A stretch of DNA of 64,000 nucleotides, taken from NCBI RefSeq assembly GCF_001662305.1, contig NZ_BDEP01000028.1:1-64000 (forward strand), in the 5' to 3' direction. The notes beneath the pieces are model-generated. The model searched no databases and was not told where the DNA came from. It saw only the letters and a list, made by a program, of their open reading frames with translations. Positions 9,294-19,995 of this stretch are shown here, in pieces; positions within the stretch are counted from its first letter, which is position 1, and the number at the start of each line of letters is the position of its first letter. The DNA is from Halomonas caseinilytica (lineage in GTDB: Bacteria; Pseudomonadota; Gammaproteobacteria; Pseudomonadales; Halomonadaceae). The position numbers and the translations under genes were made by a program.

Positions 9294-9995
9294 TCAGTCC
9301 AGGGCGAGCTCACGCTCGATGGCCAGCAGGGCCGCCATGGGATCGCTGGCCTGGGTGACAGGACGCCCCACCACAAGATGCGTGCTTCCCGCCGCCATGG
9401 CAGCACTCGGCGTCATGATGCGGCGCTGATCGTCGGCCGCTGCCGAAGCCGGTCGAATGCCCGGTGTCACCTTGAGAAAGGAGGGGCCACACGACTCGCG
9501 CAAGCGCTCAGCCTCCTGGGACGAACAGACCACGCCATCCAACCCGCAATCCTTCGCCAAAGTCGCCAGCCGCGTCACCTGCTGCTCCATCGAGGACGTA
9601 ATGCCCACTTCGGCCAGGTCCTGTTCCTCCATGCTGGTCAGCACCGTCACCGCAATCAGGTGGGTCGACAGGGCATGCTGCTCGAGACGCTCGCGCGCGG
9701 CCTCCATCATCCGTCGCCCCCCGGCGGCATGCACATTGACCATCCACACGCCCTGCTCGGCGGCGGCCTGCACGGCCCCCGCCACGGTATTGGGAATGTC
9801 GTGAAACTTGAGGTCGAGAAACACCTCGAAGCCACGCCCATGCAACGCCTCCAGTACATCGGGGCCACTGCGAGTGAACAGCTCCTTGCCGACCTTGAGC
9901 CGGCAACGCGTCGGATCGAGCCGATCAGCCATGCACAGAGCGGCATCCAGCGACGTGTAATCGAGCGCGATGATCAAGGGAGAGGCAGTGGACAC
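9294..9995 (-). CDS. pyrF: Orotidine 5'-phosphate decarboxylase
   Basis: Last step of UMP synthesis. The catalytic signature is visible as [12 protein letters not shown] (the Asp-Lys-Asp charge network), with LIIALDY near the start and LKVTPGIRP and [12 protein letters not shown] near the end, all typical of the 230-240-residue bacterial enzyme. I used the GTG at 9995, which has AGGAG 8 bases upstream and gives 233 residues. An ATG at 10043 would add 16 unrelated residues. Confidence 0.94.
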   Translation of the reverse strand: MSTASPLIIALDYTSLDAALCMADRLDPTRCRLKVGKELFTRSGPDVLEALHGRGFEVFLDLKFHDIPNTVAGAVQAAAEQGVWMVNVHAAGGRRMMEAARERLEQHALSTHLIAVTVLTSMEEQDLAEVGITSSMEQQVTRLATLAKDCGLDGVVCSSQEAERLRESCGPSFLKVTPGIRPASAAADDQRRIMTPSAAMAAGSTHLVVGRPVTQASDPMAALLAIERELALD

Positions 9996-10209
9996 GAGCG
10001 GGCTCCTGGACAGTGAGATGATCCGGAACAGTATATCAGCCATGGACTTCGCCGCACTTGGCTGATCTCGCGCGCCGCGTGTCCTCGATCACCGCGCCGC
10101 CGCTTCCACTTTCGCCTACGCCGATGTCGACCAGCCGGCACTAGCTTGAAGCATGGGCATATCGCCTTTCCGCAACCTTCCTGATCCTGAACGCCACAAG
10201 GAGGCCGGC

Positions 10210-10560
10210 ATGCATATCGACATCAAGGGACTGACCACCAGCCTGGGCCTGGCACTGCTGCTGGGCATCGCGCAGCCCACACTGGCCGAGGACAGCAGCG
10301 ACACGTCGACAACCGACCCCGCATCGACAGCCGAGCCCGCATCAACCTCGGCGGAGCACCTCGGCATCGCGCCCATCGACATCAATACGGCCGATGCCAC
10401 CCTGCTCACCGAGCTGCCCGGCATCGGCGAGGTCAAGGCCAGCGCCATCGTCGAGGACCGCGATGCCAACGGCCCCTTCGAGAACGCCGACGACCTGACC
10501 CGGGTCAAGGGAATCGGCGAGGCGACCGTCGAGGCCTTGAAAGATGAGGTGACATACTGA
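10210..10560 (+). CDS. ComEA-like secreted helix-hairpin-helix protein
   Basis: A 116-residue protein: a signal peptide (residues 1-27), a Thr/Ser/Ala-rich linker of about 30 residues, then a tandem helix-hairpin-helix unit with DINTADATLLTELPGIGEVK and GIGEATVEALKDEV. ComEA-type proteins bind DNA non-specifically in the periplasm, and some serve in uptake during natural competence. No other competence genes are visible nearby. AAGGAGG lies 6 bases before the ATG. Confidence 0.85.
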   Translation: MHIDIKGLTTSLGLALLLGIAQPTLAEDSSDTSTTDPASTAEPASTSAEHLGIAPIDINTADATLLTELPGIGEVKASAIVEDRDANGPFENADDLTRVKGIGEATVEALKDEVTY

Positions 10561-10674
10561 CCCGTGCATCCTGACACCTGCGCATGACGTCGCCGGCCCA
10601 GCCGGTGGCGTCGACTCGACGCTCCAGGCGCGTCTGAAGCTCGACGCACGAAGGGCCGTCGCCACGACACCTGC

Positions 10675-11436
10675 CTACAGCCGCAAGCCCCCGTCGCACT
10701 CCAGAATCCTGCCGGTGAAGTAATCGTTCTCGAAGATGAAGGCCACGCTCTCGGCGATGTCTTCCGGTTGCCCCAGCCGCTTCAGGGGCACCCCGGCGGT
10801 GATGCGTTCGAGCATGTCCTCACGGATCGAGGCGGTCATCTCCGTCTCGATGAAACCAGGGGCAACGCCTCCGACGCGAATGTCATGGCGCGCCAGCTCG
10901 CCGGCCCAGGTCACAGTCAGCGCCGCCACTCCGGCCTTGGCGGCCGAATAGTTGCTCTGCCCTCGGTTGCCTGCTCGGGAGATGCTGGAGATATTGACGA
11001 TCACACCTGCTCGCCCTGCCTCGATCATTCGAGCCGCCGCTTCACGCCCGCAAAGAAAGACGCCCGTCAGGTTCACGTCGATGACACTTTGCCATTGCGA
11101 CAGCGACATGGTCGTCTCCACTCGACCATCCCGTACCTTGACCAGCATGCCATCGCGAACGATGCCGGCATTGTTGACCAGCCCGTCGAGAGGGCCAAGC
11201 GACGACTCGATCGCGGAGAACGCCTCACGAACCGAGCCTTCCTCGGCCACATCGACCCCGAAGCCCTGGGCCTGGATGCCCGCATGCTCCAGGTTGCCAA
11301 GCGCCTCGTCGAGGCGTTCGCCATCCCTGTCGAGCAATGCCAGGCTCGCGCCTCGACGCCCCAGCCGCTCGGCCATGGCCAGCCCCAGCCCCTGGGCACC
11401 ACCGGTAATGGCGATGACCTTGTTATCGAGTTGCAT
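10675..11436 (-). CDS. Short-chain dehydrogenase/reductase
   Basis: Classical SDR of 253 residues: the cofactor motif [12 protein letters not shown], the NNAG strand motif, the catalytic serine in [14 protein letters not shown] (Tyr and Lys of the active site), and the [10 protein letters not shown] segment. It looks FabG-like, but the substrate cannot be told from sequence. The ATG at 11436 is preceded by GGGAGGG. It is transcribed away from fxsA, and no operon partner is evident. Confidence 0.85.
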   Translation of the reverse strand: MQLDNKVIAITGGAQGLGLAMAERLGRRGASLALLDRDGERLDEALGNLEHAGIQAQGFGVDVAEEGSVREAFSAIESSLGPLDGLVNNAGIVRDGMLVKVRDGRVETTMSLSQWQSVIDVNLTGVFLCGREAAARMIEAGRAGVIVNISSISRAGNRGQSNYSAAKAGVAALTVTWAGELARHDIRVGGVAPGFIETEMTASIREDMLERITAGVPLKRLGQPEDIAESVAFIFENDYFTGRILECDGGLRL

Positions 11437-11587
11437 GCGCGCCCTCCCAGGCATGAATAACTGGATAGTGAACAACGCTAGAGTCTACGTTGCCCATCGC
11501 ACGACGACATCCTTCCTTGGCAGTACCCCGTCTTGATTTTTCCCCTCCCGCCCCCATGTCATGGGCAACCGTCATACTGGAGTCATC

Positions 11588-12103
11588 ATGCCGTTTCTTG
11601 TCATCTTTACCCTTTTCGCCTTGCTCGACTTCATCCTGCTGTTCTCGGTCGGCAGTCAGATCGGGCTGCTGACCACCCTGGTCCTGGTACTGGGTACCGG
11701 CTTCATCGGCCTGCACCTCATCCGCCGCGAGGGTGTTGCCACCTTCGCTCGGGCGCAAGAGCGCATGGCACGAGGCGAGGTACCTTCCGGAGAGTTGCTG
11801 ACCGGCGCGGCCCTGATCTTCGGCGGCGCCCTGCTGATGGCGCCGGGCTTTCTGTCCGACGCCCTGGGCTTCATGTGCTTGATTCCCGACGCCCGTCGCT
11901 TGATGGGCAAACTGCTCGGCTGGCTCGGCCTGCGCATGGGCCACCTGCATGTCCAGGGAGCAAGCTGGCGAACGGAAGCCGATGCCGACTGGCAACAGGC
12001 CGACGCCCGCCAGCGCGAGGCAGACGGCACAAGTCGCCACGACAACACCGAAGGCCCCTTGGAAGGGGATTTCATCGGTCGCGACGAACATCGTCGAGGC
12101 TGA
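11588..12103 (+). CDS. fxsA: FxsA family membrane protein
   Basis: A 171-residue protein with three to four hydrophobic segments (residues about 3-45 and 75-105) and the FxsA signature GSQIGLLTTLVLVLGTGFIG. The E. coli homologue, when overproduced, relieves exclusion of phage T7 by the F plasmid; its normal role is unclear. Location directly upstream of groES-groEL is common in gammaproteobacteria. A run of seven Ts lies just past the stop. Confidence 0.88.
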   Translation: MPFLVIFTLFALLDFILLFSVGSQIGLLTTLVLVLGTGFIGLHLIRREGVATFARAQERMARGEVPSGELLTGAALIFGGALLMAPGFLSDALGFMCLIPDARRLMGKLLGWLGLRMGHLHVQGASWRTEADADWQQADARQREADGTSRHDNTEGPLEGDFIGRDEHRRG

Positions 12104-12125
12104 AGAATTTTTTTGTCGCCGGGGA

Positions 12126-12153
12126 CTTGAAAGCCGTTCAGCAAGCCCCACCT
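12126..12153 (+). promoter_or_regulatory. Sigma32-type heat-shock promoter of groES-groEL
   Basis: CTTGAAA at 12126-12132 and CCCCACCT at 12146-12153 are separated by 13 bases, fitting the RpoH consensus (CTTGAAA, 11-16 bases, CCCCATNT) with one mismatch. It lies about 150 bases before the groES ATG. Confidence 0.8.
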
Positions 12154-12306
12154 ATCCGTCAGCAACGAGCTTCGACCCCGGCGAGCCGGGGTCATTCACA
12201 CGGAAGGCGAAGGCCGCCTTCACCCGCGGGCCGATCCGCGGGTTGATGATGTCAACCGCCGTGGCAGCGACGCCCGGCACAGCAAACCATCAGGAGAACG
12301 TGAGCA

Positions 12307-12600
12307 ATGAACATCCGTCCCTTGCACGATCGCGTCGTCATCCGTCGCGTTGAAGAAGAGCAAAAGACCGCAGGCGGCATCGTGCTCCCGGGCAGCGCCC
12401 AGGAAAAGCCGACACGGGGCGAAGTGCTCGCCGTCGGTAACGGCCGGATTCTGGAAAGCGGCGATGTCCGTCCGCTCGACGTCAAGGTCGGCGACACCGT
12501 GATCTTCAAGGAAGGCTTCGGCGTCGAGAAGCAGAAAGTCGACGGCGAAGAAGTCCTGATCATGAGTGAATCCGACATCCTGGCCGTCGTCGAGGGCTGA
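12307..12600 (+). CDS. groES: Co-chaperonin GroES
   Basis: 97-residue cap of the GroEL chamber. It begins [18 protein letters not shown] and carries the mobile loop [20 protein letters not shown], then [13 protein letters not shown]. It is co-transcribed with groEL 61 bases downstream under the upstream heat-shock-type promoter. Two GC-rich hairpins lie in its leader. Confidence 0.97.
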   Translation: MNIRPLHDRVVIRRVEEEQKTAGGIVLPGSAQEKPTRGEVLAVGNGRILESGDVRPLDVKVGDTVIFKEGFGVEKQKVDGEEVLIMSESDILAVVEG

Positions 12601-12631
12601 GCCGCGACGCCGTACACCGCTCGAATTCTGA

Positions 12632-14308
<1,677 letters not shown>

Positions 14309-14343
14309 GCCGTCCCCCCTTCCCAGGCCCAGCCTGAGACAGA

Positions 14344-14375
14344 CCCTCGCCGGGAAACCGGCGGGGGTTTCTTTT
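14344..14375 (+). terminator. Rho-independent terminator of groES-groEL
   Basis: Stem of CCCTCGCCGG (14344-14353) with CCGGCGGGGG (14358-14367; 10 pairs with one G-T), a 4-base loop, then TTTCTTTT. It lies 35 bases past the groEL stop. Confidence 0.85.
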
Positions 14376-14482
14376 ATGCGAGCAGAGAAGAAGTCAGAAG
14401 GACCATGTAGAATTCCTGCCCATACGGAGCATCCGGCCCGTCGCTCGCTTCTCTTTCCCCTTACCTCTTGCCTCCTTTGTCT

Positions 14483-15217
14483 ATGCTGTCGAACATCCGC
14501 ATCGTTCTCGTTCAGACCTATCATCCCGGTAACATCGGCGCCTCGGCGCGGGCCATGAAGACCATGGGCCTCACCGACCTGGTGCTGGTCAACCCGCGCT
14601 GCTATCCCGACCCCGAGGCCTCCCGGCTTGCTGCCGGAGCCGAGGATGTCGTCAACAACGCCACCGTCGTCTCGTCGCTGGCCGAGGCAGTGACCGACTG
14701 CGTGCAGGTGGTCGGCGCCAGTGCCCGACTGCGCAGTTATCCCCTGCCCCACTACGACGAGCCGTCGGAGATGGCCACAAGCCTGGTCGACAATGCCAGC
14801 GAAGCGCCCGTTGCCCTGGTCTTCGGACGCGAACGCTTCGGCCTGACCAACGACGAGATCCGCGACTGCAGCCACCAGGTCAGCATCCCTGCCAACCCGG
14901 ACTATGGCGTGCTCAACCTGTCCCAGGCCGTGCAGGTGCTGGCCTACGAGACCTTCGGTGCCTGGCGGCGTCGTCCCGACAGCGATTATCAGGCGCCCCG
15001 GCATGCCTCAGCGCCCTTGCCGACCCGCCAGCAGATCGATCACTTCCATGAGCACCTCTCGCGGGTCATGCATGCCAGCGGTTTCATCACCCAGCCCCAT
15101 GCCCGCACCGAGGAACAGTTGCGTGCCCTGTTCGACCGCGCCCAACCGACCCGACGTGACATTTCGTTGCTGCGCGGCCTGTTGAGTTCGCTGGAAGACG
15201 GCATTCGCGACACGTGA
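14483..15217 (+). CDS. trmJ: tRNA (cytidine/uridine-32-2'-O)-methyltransferase TrmJ
   Basis: SPOUT-family enzyme that methylates the ribose of tRNA position 32. The 244 residues show the N-terminal motif VLVQTYHPGNIGASARAMK, the middle VALVFGRERFGLTNDEI, and the knot-forming IPANPDYGVLNLSQAVQVL that binds S-adenosylmethionine. An extra C-terminal helical extension is typical of TrmJ over TrmL. The start at 14483 matches the family N-terminus. Confidence 0.92.
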   Translation: MLSNIRIVLVQTYHPGNIGASARAMKTMGLTDLVLVNPRCYPDPEASRLAAGAEDVVNNATVVSSLAEAVTDCVQVVGASARLRSYPLPHYDEPSEMATSLVDNASEAPVALVFGRERFGLTNDEIRDCSHQVSIPANPDYGVLNLSQAVQVLAYETFGAWRRRPDSDYQAPRHASAPLPTRQQIDHFHEHLSRVMHASGFITQPHARTEEQLRALFDRAQPTRRDISLLRGLLSSLEDGIRDT

Positions 15218-15403
15218 CCCATCGTCAACGAAACGTCATTTACGCGACACACCACTGTCATCTCGATGCGTGATAGTGCACATGTCCGAGGATGGGACGG
15301 GGGCAAGGGACACTGCCATTATCGTTGCCAGGGACGCCAAGGGGCAGGACGCCCCTCAAGGAAATCGGCATCAGGACGATGCCCAGGGAGGACTGGAATC
15401 GCT

Positions 15404-15436
15404 CGCCACGGTGGGGGTCACCGTGGCGTTTTTCTT
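15404..15436 (+). terminator. Strong rho-independent terminator between trmJ and psiE
   Basis: A perfect 10-base stem (CGCCACGGTG at 15404-15413 with CACCGTGGCG at 15419-15428), loop GGGGT, then TTTTTCTT. It sits almost 190 bases beyond the trmJ stop and about 55 before the psiE ATG, so it may end a separate short transcript rather than trmJ. Confidence 0.8.
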
Positions 15437-15492
15437 GGCTGATTAACAAGCATAATGGCAAAGTGCGATGCAGATCGGCCAGGAGAAATGCC

Positions 15493-15972
15493 ATGAGCAC
15501 GGACCCCGAAGCTCGCCAGGAGCCACACCATAGACTCGTCCACGACGAACTCCCCGAGGAACACGTCGATCCGTTGATCGGCATCCTGCATCGCGTCATC
15601 CGCATCGGCGTCAAGATACTGGCAGTGCTGATGGTGCTGGTGATCCTGTGGGGCATCTTCGACGTCATCTACGTCCTTTACCAACAGCTCGCCTCTCCGC
15701 CCTACCTGCTGCTGGAGGTCGGCGATATTTTCCGGCTGTTCGGCGCCTTCATGGTGGTGCTGATCGCCATCGAGATCTTTATCAACATTCGTCTCTATCT
15801 CGGCACCAGCGTCCTGCCGATCCAATTGGTCATCGCCACGGCGTTGATGGCCATCGCCCGGAAGGTGATCGTGCTGGACATCGAAACCGTCTCGGCCGAG
15901 TACGTCTTTGCCATCGCCACCGTGGTCCTGGCGCTGGGCGTCACCCACTGGCTCGTCGCCCGCAAGTACTGA
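15493..15972 (+). CDS. psiE: PsiE-family membrane protein
   Basis: A 159-residue protein with four predicted membrane helices (residues about 40-62, 75-98, 105-125 and 135-155) and the family's polar insertions, matching the phosphate-starvation-inducible PsiE family. The molecular function of the family is unknown. AGGAGAA lies 7 bases before the ATG. I see no clear Pho box upstream. Confidence 0.75.
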   Translation: MSTDPEARQEPHHRLVHDELPEEHVDPLIGILHRVIRIGVKILAVLMVLVILWGIFDVIYVLYQQLASPPYLLLEVGDIFRLFGAFMVVLIAIEIFINIRLYLGTSVLPIQLVIATALMAIARKVIVLDIETVSAEYVFAIATVVLALGVTHWLVARKY

Positions 15973-16055
15973 GCCTCCGGCGAGCCTCGCAGCCCGACAC
16001 CCTGCGCCGAACTCGCCGTGCGGCCCCGAGCTCGGCGATCTGCCAAGCGGGCGCT

Positions 16056-17003
16056 TCAAGCGCCGCCTGCTCTCCGGCGGCCTTCCCAGACCTCGATGGC
16101 CGCCGCCAGGTCCTCCAGCGACGCCCCCACCGACTTGAAGACCGTGATCGCCTCGGGACCACTGCGCCCGGGCTCGCTCCCCGAGAGCAACTCGGCGAGC
16201 TCGGCACGGATGTCCTCGAACGCGAAGGCGCCCTCGTCGATGGCCTGATGGATATCTCCAGCTTCGCCCCGTGCGCCGGCATAGGTATCCACGAAGACTT
16301 CGCCGCGCCGCAGGCACTCGCCATCACTCTCGCGCATGTCTGGCTTGAAGGCACCGATCAGGTCAAGATGCGCTCCCGGCGCCAGCCACGCGCCACGCAC
16401 CAGCGGCTCGGTGGAAAGCGTCACGCAGCTGACCAGATCGGCCTCGCCACACGCCCCTTGCAGGTCGCTTACCACCGCGGTATCGAAGCGCTCGGCGTAT
16501 TCGTCGGCCAGCCGGCGAGCCTTGTCCGGGTGGCGCCCCCAGATACGGACGCGACGAATCGGCCGCACCGAGGCATGTGCCTCGATAACCATCGGCGCCA
16601 GCTTGCCGGTGCCCACCACCAGCAGCGTCTCGGCGTCCTCGCGGGCCAGTTCACGGGCGGCCAATGCCGAAGCGGCGGCGGTGCGACGGCGCGTCAGCTC
16701 GCTGCCGTCGATACAGGCCAGCGGTTGCCCATGGTCGCCCTCGCTGAGCAGGTAGACGCCGGCGATCGCCGGCAGGCCATGCGTGGCGTTCTGGGGAAAG
16801 ACATTGACCATCTTCACCCCGATATAACCGTCCTGCTCCCAGGCCGGCATCAGCAACAGGGTCGCCTCGCCGTCGTGACGCTGCACGCCATGGTGGTGAC
16901 GGGGCGGCGAGACCACGCCCTGGCGAAACGTATGAGCCAATCGGTCCACCAGCGCCGGCCAGGCCAGGCCGACGGCAACTTCCTCGGCGTCGATGATGCG
17001 CAT
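16056..17003 (-). CDS. Ornithine cyclodeaminase / delta1-pyrroline-2-carboxylate reductase family enzyme
   Basis: A 315-residue member of the OCD/mu-crystallin family. Visible are the substrate-binding segment GVKMVNVFPQN (conserved Lys), RRRTAAASALAARELA, and a Rossmann NAD(P) motif in LLVVGTGKLAPMV. Family members either cyclise L-ornithine to proline or reduce delta1-pyrroline-2-carboxylate, ketimines or related imino acids; sequence alone does not decide. It is the last gene of an operon with an HDAC-like amidohydrolase (16-base gap) and a TRAP transporter, and a proline-racemase-family gene is close by. An imino-acid reductase role therefore seems more likely than ornithine cyclisation. 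Confidence 0.82.
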   Translation of the reverse strand: MRIIDAEEVAVGLAWPALVDRLAHTFRQGVVSPPRHHHGVQRHDGEATLLLMPAWEQDGYIGVKMVNVFPQNATHGLPAIAGVYLLSEGDHGQPLACIDGSELTRRRTAAASALAARELAREDAETLLVVGTGKLAPMVIEAHASVRPIRRVRIWGRHPDKARRLADEYAERFDTAVVSDLQGACGEADLVSCVTLSTEPLVRGAWLAPGAHLDLIGAFKPDMRESDGECLRRGEVFVDTYAGARGEAGDIHQAIDEGAFAFEDIRAELAELLSGSEPGRSGPEAITVFKSVGASLEDLAAAIEVWEGRRRAGGA

Positions 17004-17019
17004 GTCACTCCTCCCGTGA

Positions 17020-18072
17020 TCATTGGCAAGTTCCTTCTCGGACACCGGCGAAGCCGGCCATGAAAGCCGCCAGGTTATGGCCCAGCTCATCGGTGGGGTA
17101 GCCGCCCTCCTGTACCAGCACCGTGGGCAGGTCGAGTTCGGCGAGCTGGAGGCCCATTGCCGTGAAGTCTCCGGTCTCCAGGGCCAGCCCCGCCAGGGGA
17201 TCGGCCTTGTGGGCATCCAGGCCGAGCGCTACCACCATGGCCTGGGGCTCGTAATCGGCCAGCCGGGCGAGCAGCGATTCCAGGCCATCGAGAAAGACCC
17301 GGCCACCGCTTCCCAGAGGCAACGGCAGATTGACGTTGGCACCCTCGCCTTCTCCCTCGCCGGTCTCCTCGGCCCCACCCCAGAAGAAGGGATAGAAGTC
17401 CGCCGGATCGGCATGCAGCGAGCCCGTCCAGACATCGCGACGGGCATAGAAGATGTCCTGGGTGCCATTGCCGTGGTGCAGGTCCACATCGACGATGGCC
17501 ACCCGCGCGAAACTCTCACGCAGCACCGTGGCGGCCAGGGCGGCGTTATTGAGAAAGCAGAAGCCCCCGGCACGCTCCGGGCCGGCGTGATGTCCCGGTG
17601 GCCGGCACAGGGCATAGGCATGATGCTCGCTGCCGTTGACCGCCTCGGCCGCAGCCTGGGCGGAGGCCGCGCTGGCCAGGATGCCGGCAAAGCTGTCGGC
17701 GGTGATCGGGCAGGCCATGTCATGCAGATGCCAACCGGCCTGGCCGACCGGATGCCGCGGATAATGATGGCCGCCACCACAGGGGTGCACATTGGGCGCG
17801 ACGATCTCGGCGGCATTCGGCAATGCCTGCCAGCGCTCGTGAATGGTCGCCAGAAAATCGAGATAGCGCGGCGCATGAATCCGCGCCAGGCGCGTTCTCA
17901 GGCGCTCGCTGTCGACGATGCCAGGCGCGGTCAGCGACATCCCGACCTCGGCCAGGCCCTGCGCCAGCAACTCGGCGCGCACCGGTCCTTCCGGTGAAGG
18001 GGCCGGCCGTCCTCGCAACAGGAAGTGCTCCGGTGCATGACGTTCCTGATCGGGGTGATAGAAAAGCCTCAT
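17020..18072 (-). CDS. Histone-deacetylase-family amidohydrolase (acetylpolyamine-amidohydrolase-like)
   Basis: 350-residue zinc hydrolase of the HDAC / acetoin-utilisation family. The active-site segments are intact: CRPPGHHAGPERAGGFCFLNN (tandem His), VDVDLHHGNGTQDIFY (metal-binding Asp and His), VALGLDAHKADPL (second metal Asp) and LVQEGGYP. Bacterial members remove acetyl groups from acetylated amines such as acetylpolyamines. It starts 22 bases after dctM with AAGGAGG and is followed by the OCD-family gene, which suggests an imported N-acylated amine or amino acid is deacylated before oxidation or cyclisation. That substrate is inference. Confidence 0.85.
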   Translation of the reverse strand: MRLFYHPDQERHAPEHFLLRGRPAPSPEGPVRAELLAQGLAEVGMSLTAPGIVDSERLRTRLARIHAPRYLDFLATIHERWQALPNAAEIVAPNVHPCGGGHHYPRHPVGQAGWHLHDMACPITADSFAGILASAASAQAAAEAVNGSEHHAYALCRPPGHHAGPERAGGFCFLNNAALAATVLRESFARVAIVDVDLHHGNGTQDIFYARRDVWTGSLHADPADFYPFFWGGAEETGEGEGEGANVNLPLPLGSGGRVFLDGLESLLARLADYEPQAMVVALGLDAHKADPLAGLALETGDFTAMGLQLAELDLPTVLVQEGGYPTDELGHNLAAFMAGFAGVREGTCQ

Positions 18073-18094
18073 GCGCGCCTCCTTGCGTCGTCCC

Positions 18095-19372
18095 TCAGCC
18101 AAGCAGCGAGGGAATCCAGGTGGAAAGGAACGGAAAAGCGGCCAGCAGCACCACCACGGCGATGAAGGCACAGTAGAACGGTAGGGAGGCCAGGATCGCC
18201 CGTTCATAGGGCACCTCGGCGATACGCGCCGCCGTCATCAGGGTCATGCCCACGGGAGGCGTGACATTGGCGATGTTGAGCGTGACGATCATGACGATGG
18301 CGAAATGCAGCGGATCGAAACCGAGCGATACCATGGCCGGAACCACCACCGGGCCGATCACCACCAGCGCCGGCAACACATCCATCACCGTGCCGAGCAC
18401 GACCAGCAACAGGCACACCAGCATGATCTGCACGAAGGGCACATCGCTCAACGTGGCAATGGCCGTGGCGGCCTCCCGGGCGATGCCGGAGCGCGTCACG
18501 AACCAGCCGAGTACCGCCGAGGTCGCCAGTAGGAAGAACACCACCCCGGAGAACTTCACCGTGGTCACCAGGGCATTCCAGATCTTCTTCGGGCTCAGGT
18601 TGCGATAGAAGACCGCGCCGATGAAGATCGCGTAGACGGCCGCAAACCCCGAGGCCTCGGTGATGGTCGTCATGCCCGAGAGAATACCGCCGAGAATGAT
18701 CAATGGCACCAGCATGGCCGGCAGCGCCGAGAAGAACGCCAGGACGGCCACGCGAATCGGCGTGCCGGCCTGCTTCGGATACCCTCGTAGCCAGGCCAGC
18801 ACAATGCTGGTCAGCAGCAATGCGGCGGTCATGAGCACACCGGGCAGGATACCGCCGGCGAACAGGTCGATCACCGAGATGTCGCGCAGCAGGGTCGCAT
18901 AGACCACCATCACCACGCTGGGCGGAATGATCGGCCCGATGATCGATGAACAGGCCGTGATGGCGGCGGCATACTCGGCGTCATATCCCTGCTTTTTCAT
19001 CTCGGGAATCATGATCTTGCCGATCGCCACGGTATCGGTGATGGCCGCCCCGGTCAGGCCGGCGAAGAACAACGACACCGTGACGTTGACGTGGGAAAGA
19101 GCCCCGCGAATGCGACCGAACAAGGCATTGTTGAAGGCGATCAGTTTCTGGGTCAGCCCGCCCTGGTTCATCAACTCGGCGGTGAAGATGAAGTACGGCA
19201 CGGCGATCAGCATGTAGCCGGAGACACCGGCAAACATGCGATCGACGATGATGCCGACCAGGCGCTCGCCGCCCAGCGAATAGACACCGGCGACCCCGGA
19301 GATCGCCATGACCACGGCGACCGGAGCCCCGATCAACAGCACGACGACGAAGGCGATGATGGCGGGCGTCAT
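18095..19372 (-). CDS. dctM: TRAP transporter large permease (DctM)
   Basis: 425-residue membrane protein of the TRAP-T family with about 12 hydrophobic helices and the family features AAITDTVAIGKIMIPEM, SSIIGPIIPPSVVMVVYA and TPPVGMTLM. It forms the sodium-driven transport channel with the DctQ subunit. The ATG at 19372 overlaps the dctQ stop (ATGA), so translation is coupled. Confidence 0.93.
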   Translation of the reverse strand: MTPAIIAFVVVLLIGAPVAVVMAISGVAGVYSLGGERLVGIIVDRMFAGVSGYMLIAVPYFIFTAELMNQGGLTQKLIAFNNALFGRIRGALSHVNVTVSLFFAGLTGAAITDTVAIGKIMIPEMKKQGYDAEYAAAITACSSIIGPIIPPSVVMVVYATLLRDISVIDLFAGGILPGVLMTAALLLTSIVLAWLRGYPKQAGTPIRVAVLAFFSALPAMLVPLIILGGILSGMTTITEASGFAAVYAIFIGAVFYRNLSPKKIWNALVTTVKFSGVVFFLLATSAVLGWFVTRSGIAREAATAIATLSDVPFVQIMLVCLLLVVLGTVMDVLPALVVIGPVVVPAMVSLGFDPLHFAIVMIVTLNIANVTPPVGMTLMTAARIAEVPYERAILASLPFYCAFIAVVVLLAAFPFLSTWIPSLLG

Positions 19373-19911
19373 GAGCGGGATTCCTCGTCCTGGCGGATCA
19401 CCTCCTCGATCACCGCGGACTCGTCGGTGAAATGCTCCAGCAGGCTGAAGCCGTGTACCAGGTGCAGCAGGAAGATGACGCCGGAGATCGGCACGGCGAT
19501 GGCCGTCCACTTGCGCGAGATCTGGATGGCATCCGAGACCATGTAGACCTGGGTGGCGTTCTGGAAGAAGCTCCAGCCGTACCAGATCACCAGCAGCGCG
19601 AAGAAGGCGATCACCGCCAGAGTGAGCACGGCGGCCACCTTGACCAGGGCCTCGGGCAGCACGCGCATCAGCAGTGTCATGGCCACGTGCTCGCCGGCAT
19701 GCAGGGCAATGGTCGACGACAGCATGCCGATCCATGGCAGAAACAGTCTGGCCAGCGAATAGGTCCAGCTCAGGGCCCCACCGGTGAACAGCGTGTACAG
19801 AAACCCCGTGAAGGAAATGGCCAGCATGCCGAGGATGCAGGTCACGCAAATCACGATGGCGACCTGGTTGACGGCATCACTGAAGCGGCGGGCCTGGGTC
19901 AGTCGCGACAT
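19369..19911 (-). CDS. dctQ: TRAP transporter small permease (DctQ)
   Basis: 180-residue protein with four predicted membrane helices and the DctQ-type segment IALHAGEHVAMTLL between helices two and three. It partners DctM. The ATG at 19911 is preferred to an upstream start at 19971, because the first helix then begins near residue 15 as usual. It lies 84 bases after dctP. Confidence 0.9.
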   Translation of the reverse strand: MSRLTQARRFSDAVNQVAIVICVTCILGMLAISFTGFLYTLFTGGALSWTYSLARLFLPWIGMLSSTIALHAGEHVAMTLLMRVLPEALVKVAAVLTLAVIAFFALLVIWYGWSFFQNATQVYMVSDAIQISRKWTAIAVPISGVIFLLHLVHGFSLLEHFTDESAVIEEVIRQDEESRS

Positions 19912-19995
19912 GATCGATATCCGAATGAGCGAACCAGAGACATTGGCCGTGGCGGAACCCTGTCCCACCACGGCTATCGCACAACGTATCGGGCC

